Shown here: piece by piece, positions 1 to 12,391 of the stretch
How the letters are laid out: every line of letters begins with the position of its first letter
Position numbering within the stretch: the stretch's first letter is position 1
Assembly: GCA_028386065.3 (NCBI GenBank)
Contig: MK814808.1
Location: forward strand, 1-64,000
Origin: Turnera subulata
Lineage: Eukaryota; Streptophyta; Magnoliopsida; Malpighiales; Passifloraceae
Direction: 5' to 3'
DNA length: 64,000 nucleotides
The notes under the pieces: model-generated
What the model saw: the letters and a program-made list of their open reading frames with translations, nothing else
Databases searched by the model: none
Told to the model about the DNA's origin: nothing
Made by a program: the position numbers and the translations under genes

Positions 1-12
1 CAAGTTTTCATG

Positions 13-168
13 AACATCGATGTTGGATTGGAAACATCGATGTTTTGACCAACGGTCACAAGAACATCGATGTTTTGTAATCCAACATCGATGTTTTAGA
101 GCTACTGCCAATATTTTGAAAAACTTGAAAAATAGAACATCGATGTTTGGTTTCACAACATCGATGTT
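13..168. repeat. six copies of a 12-bp palindrome
   Basis: The palindrome AACATCGATGTT occurs at 13-24, 33-44, 63-74, 84-95, 136-147 and 157-168, separated by unrelated AT-rich spacers of 8 to 40 bp. Each copy is its own reverse complement. No gene or element was recognised around it. The stretch 169-456 holds nothing else I can name. Confidence 0.9.
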
Positions 169-459
169 TTGGACTAAAAACACAATTTTATGTTTGAAAG
201 CATGCTTATGAATTGTATGATTGAAATGTGTTTTGTTTGAGCCAATGCCTAAGAGAAGTTGAGTGTTTTACCTTGTACAAATGGGTCCTAACTTCTCTTG
301 CTCTTCTTTGCACTTCAACTCTTGATCATATATTCTCTTGAATTCTTGATCACTTGGGTTGAGCACTTGTTTGCTTGATTTCTTTTTGCTTCATCTTGGT
401 TATGATCTTGGTTTGTCATTTATCAAAACCTGTAATGAATGAACCATGAAGACATAGGT

Positions 460-2324
460 TCTAACAGTTTGGGATCTGTTTTGATGCAGGAGGGTCGGGT
501 GATTGGTTATGCCTCCAGGCAGTTGAGAACTCACGAGAGGAACTATCCGACCCATGATCTGGAGTTAGCTGCTGTGATCTTTGCTTTGAAGATTTGGAGA
601 CACCATCTATACGGTGAGAAGTGTCGGATTTTCACGGACCACAAGAGTTTGAAGTACATCATAACCCAAAGGGAGCTTAATATGAGGCAGAGACGCTGGA
701 TTGAGCTTTTGAAGGATTATGATTGTACTATCGAGTACCATCCGGGCAAGGCCAATGTGGTTGCAGATGCATTGAGCCGGAAGAGAGTGGCTTCTATGGA
801 TGAGGACTCGGTTTCTTATGCTTTGCCTTCCTTGGTGGAGCTGAAATCGTTGGATGCACAGTTGGAGGTGGATGTTACTGGGGCGTTGCTTGCTAGTTTG
901 AGCATCCGGCCGACCTTGCGGGATAAGATCATGGAGTTGCAGTATGGAGATCCTCATTTAGCAGAGTTGCGGGATAAGGCTCTCGGTGGAGAGAGTTCTA
1001 GTTTCTATATCCGGGAGGATGGTGCTCTGATGACCGGTGATCGGTTGTGTGTTCCGGATGTTGATGACTTGAGGAGATGGATTATGGATGAAGCGCATAA
1101 TGCGCCATATGCTATGCACCCGGGTAGCAACAAAATGTACCAGAACTTGAAGACTCATTATTGGTGGCCCGGGATGAAAAAGGATGTTGCGGAGTTTGTG
1201 GCTCGTTGTATGACTTGTCAGCAGGTGAAAGCCGAGCATCAGGCTCCTGCCGGCAGGATGAGATCCTTGACTATTCCGCAGTGGAAGTGGGAGCATATCA
1301 CTATGGATTTTGTGATCGGGTTACCGAGGACCCGGGGTCGACATGATGCCATCTGGGTCATTGTTGACAGGTTGAGCAAGTCAGCTCATTTCCTACCGAT
1401 TCAGCAGACAGATACAATGGATAAGCTGGCGAGGTTATATGTTTCGGGTGTTGTCCGTCTACATGGTGTTCCACTATCCATAGTGTCGGACAGGGATCCG
1501 AGGTTTACTTCCCACTTCTGGAAGAGTTTACAGTCAGCTTTGGGTACTAAGCTGAATTTCAGTACTGCATTGGGCAGTCAGAGAGGACTATACAGACGTT
1601 GGAGGATATGCTTAGAGCCTGTGTGCTCAATTTTAGTGGTTCTTGGGATGAGACATTACCGTTGGTTGAGTTTGCTTATAACAACGGGTATCACTCCAGT
1701 ATCGGTATGGCGCCTTATGAGGCTTTGTATGGGCGGAAGTGTCGTAGTCCTATCTGTTGGGATGAGGAAGGTCTGAGACAGGTGATTGGTTCGGACCTAG
1801 TCCAGGAGACTGTTGATCAGATCGAGGTGGTTAAGCAGTGTATGAGAGCTGCTCAGGACCGGCAAAAGAGTTTTGCTGATAAGCATCGTCGGGAGATGGA
1901 GTACAATGTTGGTGACAGAGTCTTCCTTCGTGTTGCTCCCTGGAGAGGTGTTATCCGGTTTGGGAGGAAGGGCAAGTTGAGCCCTCGTTATATTGGTCCT
2001 TATGAGATCATTGAGCGGATTGGTCCACTGGCCTACAGGTTTGCTTTACCGGAGGAGCTGTCGCGCATACATGATGTATTCCATGTTTCGCTGCTGAGGC
2101 GTTATCGGTCTGATCCTAGTCATGTTGTATCCCCGACAGAGGTAGAGGTTTCTGAGGATTTGACTTATGTTGAGGAGCCGGTTGAGATTCTAGCTTGGGA
2201 GGAGCGACAGTTGAGGAACCGAGTTATTCCGATGGTTCGGGTTAGGTGGAGCCGTCACTCTCCGAATGAGGCTACTTGGGAGGTTGAGTCCCATATGCAG
2301 GAGCAGTATCCCCATTTGTTTTGA
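460..2324 (+). pseudogene. Ty3/gypsy chromovirus pol fragment (RNase H, integrase, chromodomain)
   Basis: This is the 3' end of a gypsy polyprotein. It opens inside RNase H ([16 protein letters not shown], then [10 protein letters not shown]) without the catalytic start of that domain. The integrase HHCC zinc finger follows ([11 protein letters not shown] near 1210), then the core with the first two acidic residues ([20 protein letters not shown]). Near 1565-1600 the reading frame shifts: a short stretch normally lying just before the third acidic residue is missing, so 439-1776 and 1599-2324 are two frames of one old gene. The second frame ends in the integrase tail and a chromodomain-like end (VRVRWSRHSPNEATWEVE). 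The organisation and the long LTR behind it suggest the Tekay/Del group. Everything upstream (gag, protease, most of RT) is absent. The fragment is not functional. Confidence 0.9.
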
Positions 2325-2360
2325 TGTTTCATATCCTGTAATTTCGAGGACGAAATTTCC

Positions 2361-2376
2361 TTAAGTGGGGTAGAAC
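2361..2376 (+). other. polypurine tract of the gypsy element
   Basis: TTAAGTGGGGTAGAAC lies directly before the 3' LTR start. It is the plus-strand primer site expected at this position. The same motif, reverse-complemented, adjoins the LTR at 54637. Confidence 0.75.
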
Positions 2377-5300
2377 TGTAACGCCCCGAATTTTCATAAT
2401 TTGGTTTTTAGGAATTTTCGAAATTTTTATTCCAATTTTACCCTTCGAAAATTTTATTCCAATTTTACCCTTGGGGTATTTTTCGAGTTTTAGTCGAGTA
2501 AGTAAATTACTATGCCTTGGAAATGTCAATTTTAAGTTGGTGTCGTTCATGGTTCGGGTTCCGTTGGAAACGGATCCGAGAACGGGGTGAAACGCGAAGA
2601 TTAACGAGGGTACTATGAAACTACGTCGTTTTGGAGTTTTGAAAAAAAAAAAAGAAAGAAAGCTGCTGGTCAACGGGGCGGGTTGACCGCGCCAAGCTAA
2701 ACGACACGACGTCGTTTTGGGCTTGGTGGGTCAAAACCCTAGCCGGCCTCCTTTCCCTTCTCTTTTCTTTTTTCTTCTTTTCTCTTCCCTTCTTCTTTTC
2801 TTCTCTTCTTCTCCCGTCGCCGCTCCTACCTCTCTTCCTTATTCTTCCCTCTCTCTCTCTTTTCTCTTCTCTCTCTCTCTCCCTCTTCTTCTTTCCCCTC
2901 CTGCAACTCTCTTTTCCGGACTATTCCTTGCCTCCTCGTCACCTTCTCGCCGCCGCCCTTGTCTTTGTTTCCTTGCCTCTCCACGCAGCTCCTCGCCGTT
3001 GGGTCTCTCGTCGCGGCCGGAGCACGTCGCCGCCGCCGCTACAATCGGTACAAGGAGAAGCTTCAAGCACGGGTGAGTTCCTTGCCCTTCTCTTCCGCCT
3101 TCTTCTCTATTCTCCTTCTACTCGGGTTTTGACTTTCCTCTCCGGTTTTTGTGTTGGTGTTTTGTTGTGGGTTTTGTGGTGGTCGGACGGTGGCGGGCCT
3201 GTGTGATGTTGTGGTGTTGATGGATGGTTGCCGTGGGTTGTTGTTGGTGTGTTTTGGTGGCCGTTGTTGCTGCGTGTCGGGGCTCTGCTCGCCGGTGTAG
3301 GTGGTCGGTTCCAGCAGGTTGCTTGCGTGTGTGAGTGAAGTGCGGCAGTGAAGGTGCTCGGGTGTGTTGGTGTTTCTCCGGGCAGAGGACGGTTCCCGGC
3401 AGATTTGTGAGATTCCGGGTAAGGACCCGTTTTGCGTTTCTTGTTGTGATTCGTCTTAGAGAACTGTGGGGATTAGTGTTGTGTTTTGTTTTTGCTGTGA
3501 AGTGATTATGTTTGGCGTTGGTTGTGGCAGCTTTGGGTAGTTTCCGACGAGATCACCGGAATCCGGCGAAGGCTCGAGGATTTTCCGGCGAGGCTCAGGA
3601 ATATTCCGGCGAAGGCTCGGGTCTTGATTCCGTCATTTAACGGTATATTTGATGTATGATTTGTATTCATTCATGGCATGTACTATAATTCGGAATTGGG
3701 TTATGTAATTAATTGTGTTTAGTGGAAACCGAGAGTGTGAGTAGTATGAGGCCGGTAATTTACCGACACGGGTAGAACCTTAGGCCGGGAATCTTGGGCT
3801 CGGTTTGACCTTGGACTTAACTAACGGGCTTTGAGCCCAATCCTATAATTAATTAAATAAGGACTTAAGGAAGTGGGCTTTAGGCCCGAAAATTGAATTT
3901 GGGCTTAGATTGGGCTTTAGGCCGGAAACCCGTAAAGGACATAATGAGTGGGCCATAAGCCCGGGAACTACTTATTGGATTTAGTTGGGCGTAAGCCGGT
4001 GAACCTTAGGTCCCGATACTCGGAGTTTTGGTGAGAGAACATTAAGTCGGGTTTAGACCCGGGAATTTCGTATTGGCTAACTAGGGACGGGTTTTACTCA
4101 GTTGAGCATTATAGTTACATGCATACACGTTTTTATTGTCAATGTTTGTAATTTGTTGTGTGTGCCGGTATTCAGGCACGGGTAACACCTCGGGAGCTGG
4201 AGGATCTGTTTTGGGAAAAGCTCCACAGGACAATCGTCGTTGAGGTGACTTTATATGTCTTTTTATGTTTGTATGCATGAGCTCGTTGGATTGGTTTGTT
4301 TGAGTTGCATGCTTGTTTGCTAACATGTTGTGATCCGTATTGTGTGCCTAAGTGTACTGTTTGCTTGTGAGCAAGATATTTGGATTGTTATGGTTTATAA
4401 CATGTGATGTGATTCTGGGTGTTTCGTGTGATGTATTGTGGGTCGGAGACCCGGTTATCTGATTGAAATGTTTTATCACACAACCCTGTTAAATCACAAC
4501 TAACGGCACACATAAACTCATAATTTGTGAATAAAGATAATGTACAGTAGAAGTTAGGCTACTGTGTGCCGATGACCGGTTGTTTCGAGCGGGAAGTGAT
4601 ACCCCTCGGGTTTGCATGCGGGTTAGCATGTGGTATGCGGATTTGCATATGGGTCTGTGATGACCGGTTTCTACCTCCCTCTTTCTCTCTGTCTCTCTCT
4701 CTCTCTCTATGGATATGTTTGGGCTTCGTGCCTGGTTTTATTTGGGCTTATGCCTGGTTGTCTCATGAGACGGGACCGAGCTCGACGCACACAGTAGGGG
4801 GCCCTGAATAATAAATCATAATAAGAAAACTTAACACACAACAGATGGAGAATAATGAACTGTTTGCTTGATTGTGTTGGCATGTTAGTACTGATTGTTG
4901 TATGTTTGCATGCTTGTCTTGTTGCTCTTCTTTCCTATCGGACTTGATCTGCACCCACTCATAATTAGACTTATATTGCTCACTGAGTAGGTGACTCACA
5001 TAATCGCCAACATTGTTTTTCAGACTTTAGATAGCGTGCAGTCACTTTCCATCCTTCCAGAGTACGGACGTGGTTATCTCAGCAGGTAGCTGTGCTTGAT
5101 CTCCCGGTTGGATCCATAGAGTCGGCATGCATGTTGTTTTCTTTCTCTTATTTTTACTCCGTTTGTTTCTTCCGCTGCATTGAATTTTTATTGAGATGTC
5201 ACTATTGATTTTGGATTATATTAACGGCGGGTTGCCGGGTTTATGTATTGATGATGTATCGGCAGGATGCCGGGTTGTCTTGTGGCTTGATAGGCCGGAT

Positions 5301-5445
5301 TGTTTTGCTCTTTTTGACATCTTGTTTTATTAAGGATTTTGGATAATGTTTTGATATTGGTTTTCGTGTCCCGGGTTTCAGGGGTATTTTGGTAATTTCC
5401 CTTATTTAAGTATTTTATTTGTAAGATTGGGACACGGGTGTTTCA
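2377..5445 (+). mobile_element. 3' LTR of the gypsy element (about 3.07 kb)
   Basis: It starts TGTAACGCCCCGA directly after the polypurine tract and ends GGGACACGGGTGTTTCA, giving TG...CA termini. The body carries a pyrimidine-rich block (2750-2920), motifs of the type ACGTCGTTTTGG, a cluster of GGGCTTTAGGCCC-like words at 3780-4000, and a CT run at 4690-4710. Related LTRs lie at 6282-8859, 23898-27205, 51333-54636 and 56071-59394. ORFs inside it (2717-3206) are low-complexity products of the CT-rich leader and are not genes. Its 5' partner is not in the window. Confidence 0.85.
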
Positions 5446-5481
5446 GTGACCCTGTAGGCACTTGTAACATTCGGCAATAAC

Positions 5482-6281
5482 TGTAAAATCTCATTTTACA
5501 ATTATAAGCAAAGAGCGGCGTCTAGCAACACATCATTGCTACCCGAACGACAAGATCAGTACTGATTCAAAATGCCTCGCAAACATGTCATCGTCCCTTC
5601 GTCCCATTATCAAGACTAAACCGAGACATGGAATATGTCAATCTCGTATATGTTTAATCTCGGTTTCTTGATCCTCGAGTTAACTATATAAAACGGATAC
5701 CAATGATATCACCATATCATAATCCGAGCACGGCCGTGCATTTACAGTTCAACTCTATCAAGAAACCATCCGATAATATACTCGTTATATGGGCTGGACG
5801 AATCCCTTTTGGATCATACAAAACCCACTACACACTTATCATATACCCAATGATTACCCCTAAGTCCACCCAGTTACGGATGACTAGGAATAATATCAAA
5901 GTATATGACTCACATGTTGGGAACCTTGACAATCTCAGGTCTAAGGACAATACATATAAGAATCGCTATCGACAAACATATAACGCTCCATGTAGCATTC
6001 TTATGTGGGTCGGTCTAGTCCACAAGTTCTCCAACTTGTACCCGTATGTAGAATTCATATCACATATAAATTCTCAACATACGCTAGTCTTAATTTATTA
6101 TTATAACTCATCCATAATAATAATCGACTAGGGACATTTAAGAATATATCAAATATATATTCTAGGGTTATAAATATGTGCAAGCGATTATCTCATAATC
6201 ATATTTATTGGAATAACATTATTGTATATACACGACTATATACGATCATCCATTGATTGGCTTTTGGGCATATTACTAACA
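5482..6281 (-). mobile_element. probable copia-type solo LTR (about 0.8 kb)
   Basis: Read on the minus strand it starts TGTTAGTAATATGCCCAAAA, a start typical of one class of plant copia LTRs, and ends ATTTTACA. Flanking pentamers are ATAAC (left) and ATAAG (right), an imperfect target duplication. No internal domain is present. It lies at the broken left edge of the gypsy LTR fragment that resumes at 6282. The ORF at 5703-6131 is judged fortuitous. Confidence 0.5.
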
Positions 6282-8859
6282 ATAAGAACACATGATATTG
6301 GCATAACAGCACATATCATAAAACAAGGCAATACCATCCCATAAATAATTAACATGGCATTATCTGTCAAAAATAATCAACATGGCATTGTCAGCTCACA
6401 ACAATTAGCATGGTATTAACAGCTCATAACAATTAACATAGCAACTGTGAAGGCCCTCTTCCCGAGGGACCCACCATATTCAGGTATTGTTACATCACTC
6501 CCTCCGCCCGATTAAATCCTTTACCATGCTGCAGCACTAGGGATTCGAACTCGGGACGTGATGCTTTTTATCCCCCTCAAGGAGAGCACCTTCACCAATT
6601 CAGCTGCAGATGAATTGGTGAAGGTGCTCTCCTTGAGGGGGATAAAAAGCATCACGTCCCGAGTTCGAATCCCTAGTGCTGCAGCATGGTAAAGGATTTA
6701 ATCGGGCGGAGGGAGTGATGTAACAATACCTGGGTTTGGTGGGTCCCTCGGGGGGAGGGCCTTAACAGCAACGAAGTACATATATAAACAGGCACACAAC
6801 ACAGCCAGAGCAAGTATCACAACAAGCTGAACCAGACATATAATTCTTGCAATATTTATCCATTTATCACACGAAGTACCAAGACTATCAACCTGAGTAA
6901 CGCAGGCAGTAAAGCATATAAAGGTTTATATGTCCTCACCTGGGCTATAGTAATTTCCTTGGAAAATCCGACACATTCCTTTGCCTCGACAAGTCCTATA
7001 TTATAACACAACATGGTCACATATACGACGAACATAGAACATGATAAATGCTATCACAATATCGTCGTGAGTCTTCCAGCCCGATCTTGTTTATAAAACG
7101 TGAGTCTAGGCCCGTTTACTACCCAGGTCAGAGTCCAAACCCCAAAGATCCAATCCCACTCTTGGTCCACATCTCCATGTCACGGGCCTAAGATTCACAG
7201 GCCTAAAGCCCAACTAAGTCCGAATTCAGTATCCAGGCCTAAAGCCCACATCACCTTTGGGCCTAAAGCCCATATCATCAAAAACCACCATTGAACCCAA
7301 ACAAGTCCTTGGGCTTAAAGACCATCCCTTATTAAGTCCAATTATGTCATGTAATAGCATAGTGTTTTGTTAATCAGGCAAGGTTTCCCTAAATCCCATT
7401 CTATGTTCTTACCCGAGCCCAAAGATAACCGTCCTAGGGGTACTATGCACGTCGGAGAATGTTCCGGCCACGTGTCACTCTCTCATCACACTCGGCTCCC
7501 ACTATTTTCGTTTTTTTTCGATACATGAGTTACAAACATTTATCGTGCATGATATGTACAAAATTTAACTACAGTCCAATCGGGAATTACCGTTAACAAC
7601 CGAAGAAGGTATTTTCCTTGTCGAAACAGTGTCGAACTTCGTCGGAGAAAACCCGAGCCTCGCCGGATTTCGGCCAACCCCACCGGAACAGTGACTAAGC
7701 TCGCTAAAACTTCACAGCAAACCCCGAATCGACACCAACACCTCAGATCCAATCCGAAAACCCACAGATCAACACCCAAAACATCAAAACAACATCAACA
7801 CAGCACCAAAACGAGGAGAGATCTAACAAAGGGTGCTGGAAAACTTACCGAACAACGATCTGTGAACACAACCGCAGATCCGTAAGCAAGAGCTCAGCCC
7901 CATGCCAAACAGCCCAAGCCCGAGCTCGTCAACACCACGATGCCCGGAGCAAGGCAACCCCGCTGTCCAGGCAAAACAACAACCCGAGCAGCAAGATTCA
8001 CCGAAATCGACGCCGACCGCTGCTTGAACAACTCCAGGCTAGAACTACCAGACCCGACCACCAGCAGCAACCCCCAATCCCGCCGCCATCAAAATCTACC
8101 ACCACCACACACGCAGCCCGACAACAACCCAGATCGGCAACACACCGTAGCACCGCCATATCCACAACCAGAACAACCCAATTAATTTAAAAAAAAAACC
8201 GAGGAGAACAAAAGAGAAAAGAGGAAGGAAGACCGAAAAGCAAAGAGAAGATGAAGGGAAGAGGATCGGGACGCAGCACTCACCCGACGAAGCAGCGGCG
8301 ACGACGAAAAGCACAGTCCGCTCCTCTGATCTGAACGAAGCCACAGCCGAGACACCTCAACCCGAATCCTCTTCACTCAATCCCTCGCTCGGTCTTGGTG
8401 AACGGCGGCGATGCATGTGTGGGTTGGTTTGAGGGTCGAAGAAAGGGAGGAAAGGAAGGGGAATGGGAGTGGCGGCAAGGTGAAGAGAAAAGAAAGAGAG
8501 AGGAGAAAAGAAAAGAAAAGAGATGGGCTAGGGTTTGGCCGGCTAAGCGAACGACAAGTTGTTCCACTTAAGCGCGGTCAACCCGCCCTGCCCAGTCAAC
8601 CTTTTGTTTTTTTTTTATCTTTCCTTATTTCAAAACTACGTAGTTTTGATCAAGCTATACCAATACTCAAGTTTCATCTCCAAAACCCGATTTAACTCCG
8701 ACGAAAGCTCGTTAATGAAGAAACCTGACAAGAAACTTAATAATTTGAGGTAATTAAATACCATAAAATCCAAAACCCCGCAAAACTCTCGAGGGTAAAA
8801 AATGGAAATAAAATTCCATAAATTCTATAAATAAAATTATGAAAAATCGGGACGTTACA
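6282..8859 (-). mobile_element. truncated gypsy LTR, inverted relative to the LTR at 2377
   Basis: It ends in the family terminus CGGGACGTTACA at 8859 and shares the family's landmarks in order: the block around GTCCTCACCTGGGC (6930), repeated GGCCTAAAGCCC words (7200-7320), the TTCCGGCCACGTG block (7460), and a CT/GA-rich leader (8200-8520). The part that should carry the other terminus is missing at 6282, where the copia LTR adjoins. A SINE pair interrupts it at 6450-6763. ORFs in it (7540-8753) are leader artefacts. Confidence 0.75.
6450..6763. repeat. palindromic pair of tRNA-derived SINE-like sequences
   Basis: Two arms of about 156 bp meet head to head near 6607 and are almost perfectly complementary. 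On the plus strand the right arm begins with an A-box-like GATGAATTGGTGAAGG and continues to a B-box-like GAGTTCGAATCCC about 45 bp later, the spacing of an internal pol III promoter. The left arm is its inverse. The outer ends differ slightly, with CTTCCCGAGGGACCC on the left against GGGTCCCTCGGGGGGAG on the right. A foldback MITE carrying a tRNA-like segment is the alternative. Confidence 0.65.
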
Positions 8860-9903
8860 GGCCAACCTAAGTGTGCCAGCCCTGATCCAAAGCATTAAAC
8901 CCAAGCATGAAACCCAGGTGCAGAGCCCAAACTAGAGCAGGACCAGGCGCTGACTCGGACCATTAACCCAACCCGCGACCCACTTATCCGGGTCGTCTTC
9001 AACGACGGGTCTGCTCACCTAACAGCGGCGGCGACGACGGCAGGCGAGGAGTTGCGGCCTCTTCCGGTGGTTGCTGCGGCGCGGACGGAGAAGAGAAAGG
9101 AAGAAGATGGCGACGTGGTTGTGACGGCTGACGCGAAGAGGACGGCGCCGTGGCGGTCGTGTGGAGGAAGCGAGGCTGGCGGCGACTGGGTGTGGCGGGA
9201 GGAAGCGAGAAAGAGAAGGAGAGGCGGGAGGTGGTGGTCGTGCTGGTACTCACGGTGGTCGGCAGTGGAGGGTGAAGGAAGAAGAAGAAGAGGGGTTGGT
9301 GGGGTGACGTCATTTTGGGGGCAGCAGAAGGGGTTGTTGTTTTTTTTTTTTTTTATAGCAATAAAATTGTATGGAAAAATGGGAACTGGGTGGTTTGAGA
9401 AATGATGCAGGGAACGAACATGAACAAAATGAAAAGCAGTTTAACTGGGAAGCTGGTGATGTTTTGGGTGGTTTGTGTTGCAGGACCGGTATGATTTTTA
9501 AAGCCAGAAAAAGGGAAGCAAATAACTGAAGCAAACAAAGGACAAGATAAAGATGTCAGCCATTAGTAAATAATTGAGCTGAATTATAGAGGGTTACTGT
9601 GTGTACGTGCATGATTGAGCAGAAAAATCTGATCCAACAAAAGACTTTTATGCCCTTCCAGTTCCTCTTGGGTTCCAAATTAACCCAGGGGTATAATCGT
9701 CTTTCACGCTTTTACCAATCCGGAAAATTCCAACTTGTCCCGGAAATTCCGCAAAAATATCCGGGGTATGGAATGAGACTCGGAATTGGAATCATATGCT
9801 CAGTTTACCATGAAATAATTACCAAAGGTCAATTTCTCGCGGTAAATCGCGTGCAAAAGAATTACGGTCGCGGTAAAACGTAAAATTTACCTGGGCTGTT
9901 ACA
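8860..9903 (-). mobile_element. gypsy LTR fragment, second family
   Basis: It ends ACCTGGGCTGTTACA, matching the ends of the LTRs at 41673 and 46978, and shares their layout: a run of 'AGCCCAA'-type words, a GGGTCTGCTCACC block, a GC-rich leader, then a purine/pyrimidine-skewed tract. It begins abruptly where the preceding LTR ends. The other terminus is missing. Confidence 0.6.
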
Positions 9904-11541
9904 CGGATAATGATTATAAAAATAATATATATTTTATAAAAATAAATATATATTTTATAGAAATAAATATATATTTTTTGATTTTTTTTGGTAGTTTGAA
10001 TGTTGAGAGTTTAAATAGAAATTTTTAGAAATTAATATGTGGAAAAAATAAAATTTTAGAAATAATAAATAAACATAATAAGGTGTATTTATTTAAATCC
10101 AAGTATTTTTTTTAAAATTAAGATTTACTCATTTTTAATATTTTTAAAAATAAAATTTGATTAAAAGAAAAAAATAATTAAATAAATAATCAAAACCGGG
10201 TCAGCTTTTATTTCGGTATCAATCAGGTTCGGGTCAGTTAGGTGAAGAACCCGGATTGGTAGCATGTGGAGCCTGCAAAGATACATGAATCCTACATGTC
10301 CACCCAACCCTTTAAACGACGTCGTTTTGGTGCGGGACGACGTCGTTTTGGAACACCTCCCCAACCTAAAATTCGGGCAGCCCGCCACGTCAGCAGGTAC
10401 CTGACTAGGGGATCACGTTTGGCCTGCCCATGTAAAGTCGGGGTATATGCCCGGCCAAAAAAATGTCGGAATATATAATTGGCCAAGAACACTGAACATG
10501 GGGCAAAAAAACCCAAAAACCCTTTATAAATTCAACAGCTAGTTTTGCATGATAAAGGCATGGCTTCAACATGATAACAACTGTGGACCTTTTAATCTTA
10601 AGCCATTTTCACAATTAATCACGCGTGTCTCCGACTTAATCGACGGCTCACCTTCCCTAGGACCGTTGACCTAACCCCTCACCACCATAGGTGACTGACT
10701 TCGTCCTTTTTGACGGAATGCGACCCGTAGCCCACCACCTATTTTATTCCTCCTTCCCTTTTTTCCTTGATTTCTTGTCCAAGTCCAAGACTCTTTTTCT
10801 TTACTTTCATCCTAATCTGGTGTTTCTAAATAAACCTCCAAATTTCATTAATGACCCTGAGATTTACGGGCCACCTAATTTTCCAAACATGCAAAGCAAG
10901 GGAAGGTTTAAAAACCGGCAATGGTCTTCTAAATAATAAATCCATCCCCGTTCCCTAGTTAACCTCCATATGGTAACAATATGTCAATATCGTAGAAAAT
11001 GACAGTTATTCCTAATTAAATGATTAGTTACTTACTTCCCTCCGAGTTTAAAAAATATTAATCATTAAATCGACATTTTACCCGTGTGACTGTGATAAGC
11101 AACTGCTGGTTAGTTGAAGGTTGAAACCAGCTCTTAGTCAACCTCATCGCGTCAATTAATTTGGTAAACATTAGAAATCATAAAGCAAATTGCTTTGATG
11201 TAGATTGAGGTGTTGTTACTTTAAAATCTTTTTTTTTTTTAGAACTATGTTGTTACTTAGATATTTTCTTTTTGATAATTACTTAATATTGATAATCACT
11301 TAAACGAATGTTGACAAGGGAAAAAAAAAACAGGTAAATAATTAAAATTTATTAGTAAAAAGAGGGAAAAGAAGAAGATTTACTCTAACCTCCTCTTAAC
11401 TCGGATACCAAATAGAGCAAGATTATTACCAATACATGTCCTAAATCAGGCAATTACTACGTGTCAGCTGGTCTCCTAGGGCTAGATCAGAGGACCAATG
11501 TCTATGTTCTAATATTCTGTCTCGCTTTCCTTCTTTGAGTG
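9904..11541. other. intergenic, AT-rich, no gene recognised
   Basis: 9904-10190 is strongly AT-rich. Two copies of the word ACGACGTCGTTTTGG lie at 10316-10350, the first inside the palindrome AAACGACGTCGTTT. A TATA-like CTTTATAAAT sits near 10522 with no ORF behind it. I see no coding potential, and this may be distal promoter of the gene at 12743. Confidence 0.5.
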
Positions 11542-11549
11542 CAAAGGAA

Positions 11550-11964
11550 TAGGGATGGCAACGGGCAGAGGAATCCCCGCCCCATCCCCGCAACCTAAAA
11601 CTCTCCCATCCCCATCCCCATCCCCATCACCATTTTCCGTGGCGGGGGAATTTGGTTCCCATCTCCGTTCCTCGCATTCCCACTGATCCCCACAACTCAA
11701 ATTATTTATTTTAAATATTTGTAATTTTTACTAAAACTTAAACTTTAGTTCTAAACAGTTACAAAATCATATTAATATTAGTGTCAGTACAAAATATATA
11801 TTACTATCTAATACTACATATTACCACCAAAAGATTTAAATTCAGGACAAAAAAAATACAATAAAATAAGTGAATTGAAGTGAACTTTGGTCTATATTAC
11901 ATTATCTTTTTATAATTTTTTTATTTTATATTTAAACAAAATGACTAAAAGTTCAAACTTAAAA

Positions 11965-11995
<31 letters not shown>

Positions 11996-12391
11996 GTATA
12001 TAGAGTAATTAGAGGGTAAAATTATTATTTTATATTTTTATAAATCCCCGCGGGACGGATACTATGATCTCCATTTTCATCTTCAAATTATTAACATATT
12101 ACGGTTACTGCCCATTTTTGCCCTGGACTAACCATGATTAATTCTCCTCCTGATGTAATTAGACCTTTGTTCCTGGAGGATAGAGGATAGATGATTGTAG
12201 GCTGATCGTATTTTGTAAGTGTTTTGGTTTTGATTAATCAATACCTCATTTCTCGGTCGGTGACAAAAAAAAATTAGTCTTAAATTGAAAATCCTCCCTA
12301 ATCCTATCCTTACTGGTCAATAATTGTCCCCGTACTCACGGTGGGAAATCTCCGCGGATGGCCGCGTGAGGGGGGATTTTTGCCATCCCTA
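11550..12391. mobile_element. non-autonomous hAT element
   Basis: Terminal inverted repeats TAGGGATGGCAA and TTGCCATCCCTA bound 842 bp, flanked by a perfect 8-bp target duplication CAAAGGAA at 11542-11549 and 12392-12399. Both the TSD length and the TAGGGATG-type terminus fit hAT elements of the Ac group. Subterminal regions are rich in short CCCCATCC and CCGCGG-type words. The interior is AT-rich with a (TA)n run at 11967-11992 and no transposase. It lies 351 bp upstream of the IRX14-like start codon. Confidence 0.92.

Noticed and set aside
5703..6131. 142-codon plus-strand ORF
   Set aside because: It lies inside the probable copia LTR, has no domain, and its composition follows AT-rich LTR sequence.
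6600..6690. tRNA gene suggested by the A and B boxes
   Set aside because: No cloverleaf closes and the sequence is palindromic with its neighbour; a SINE fits better.
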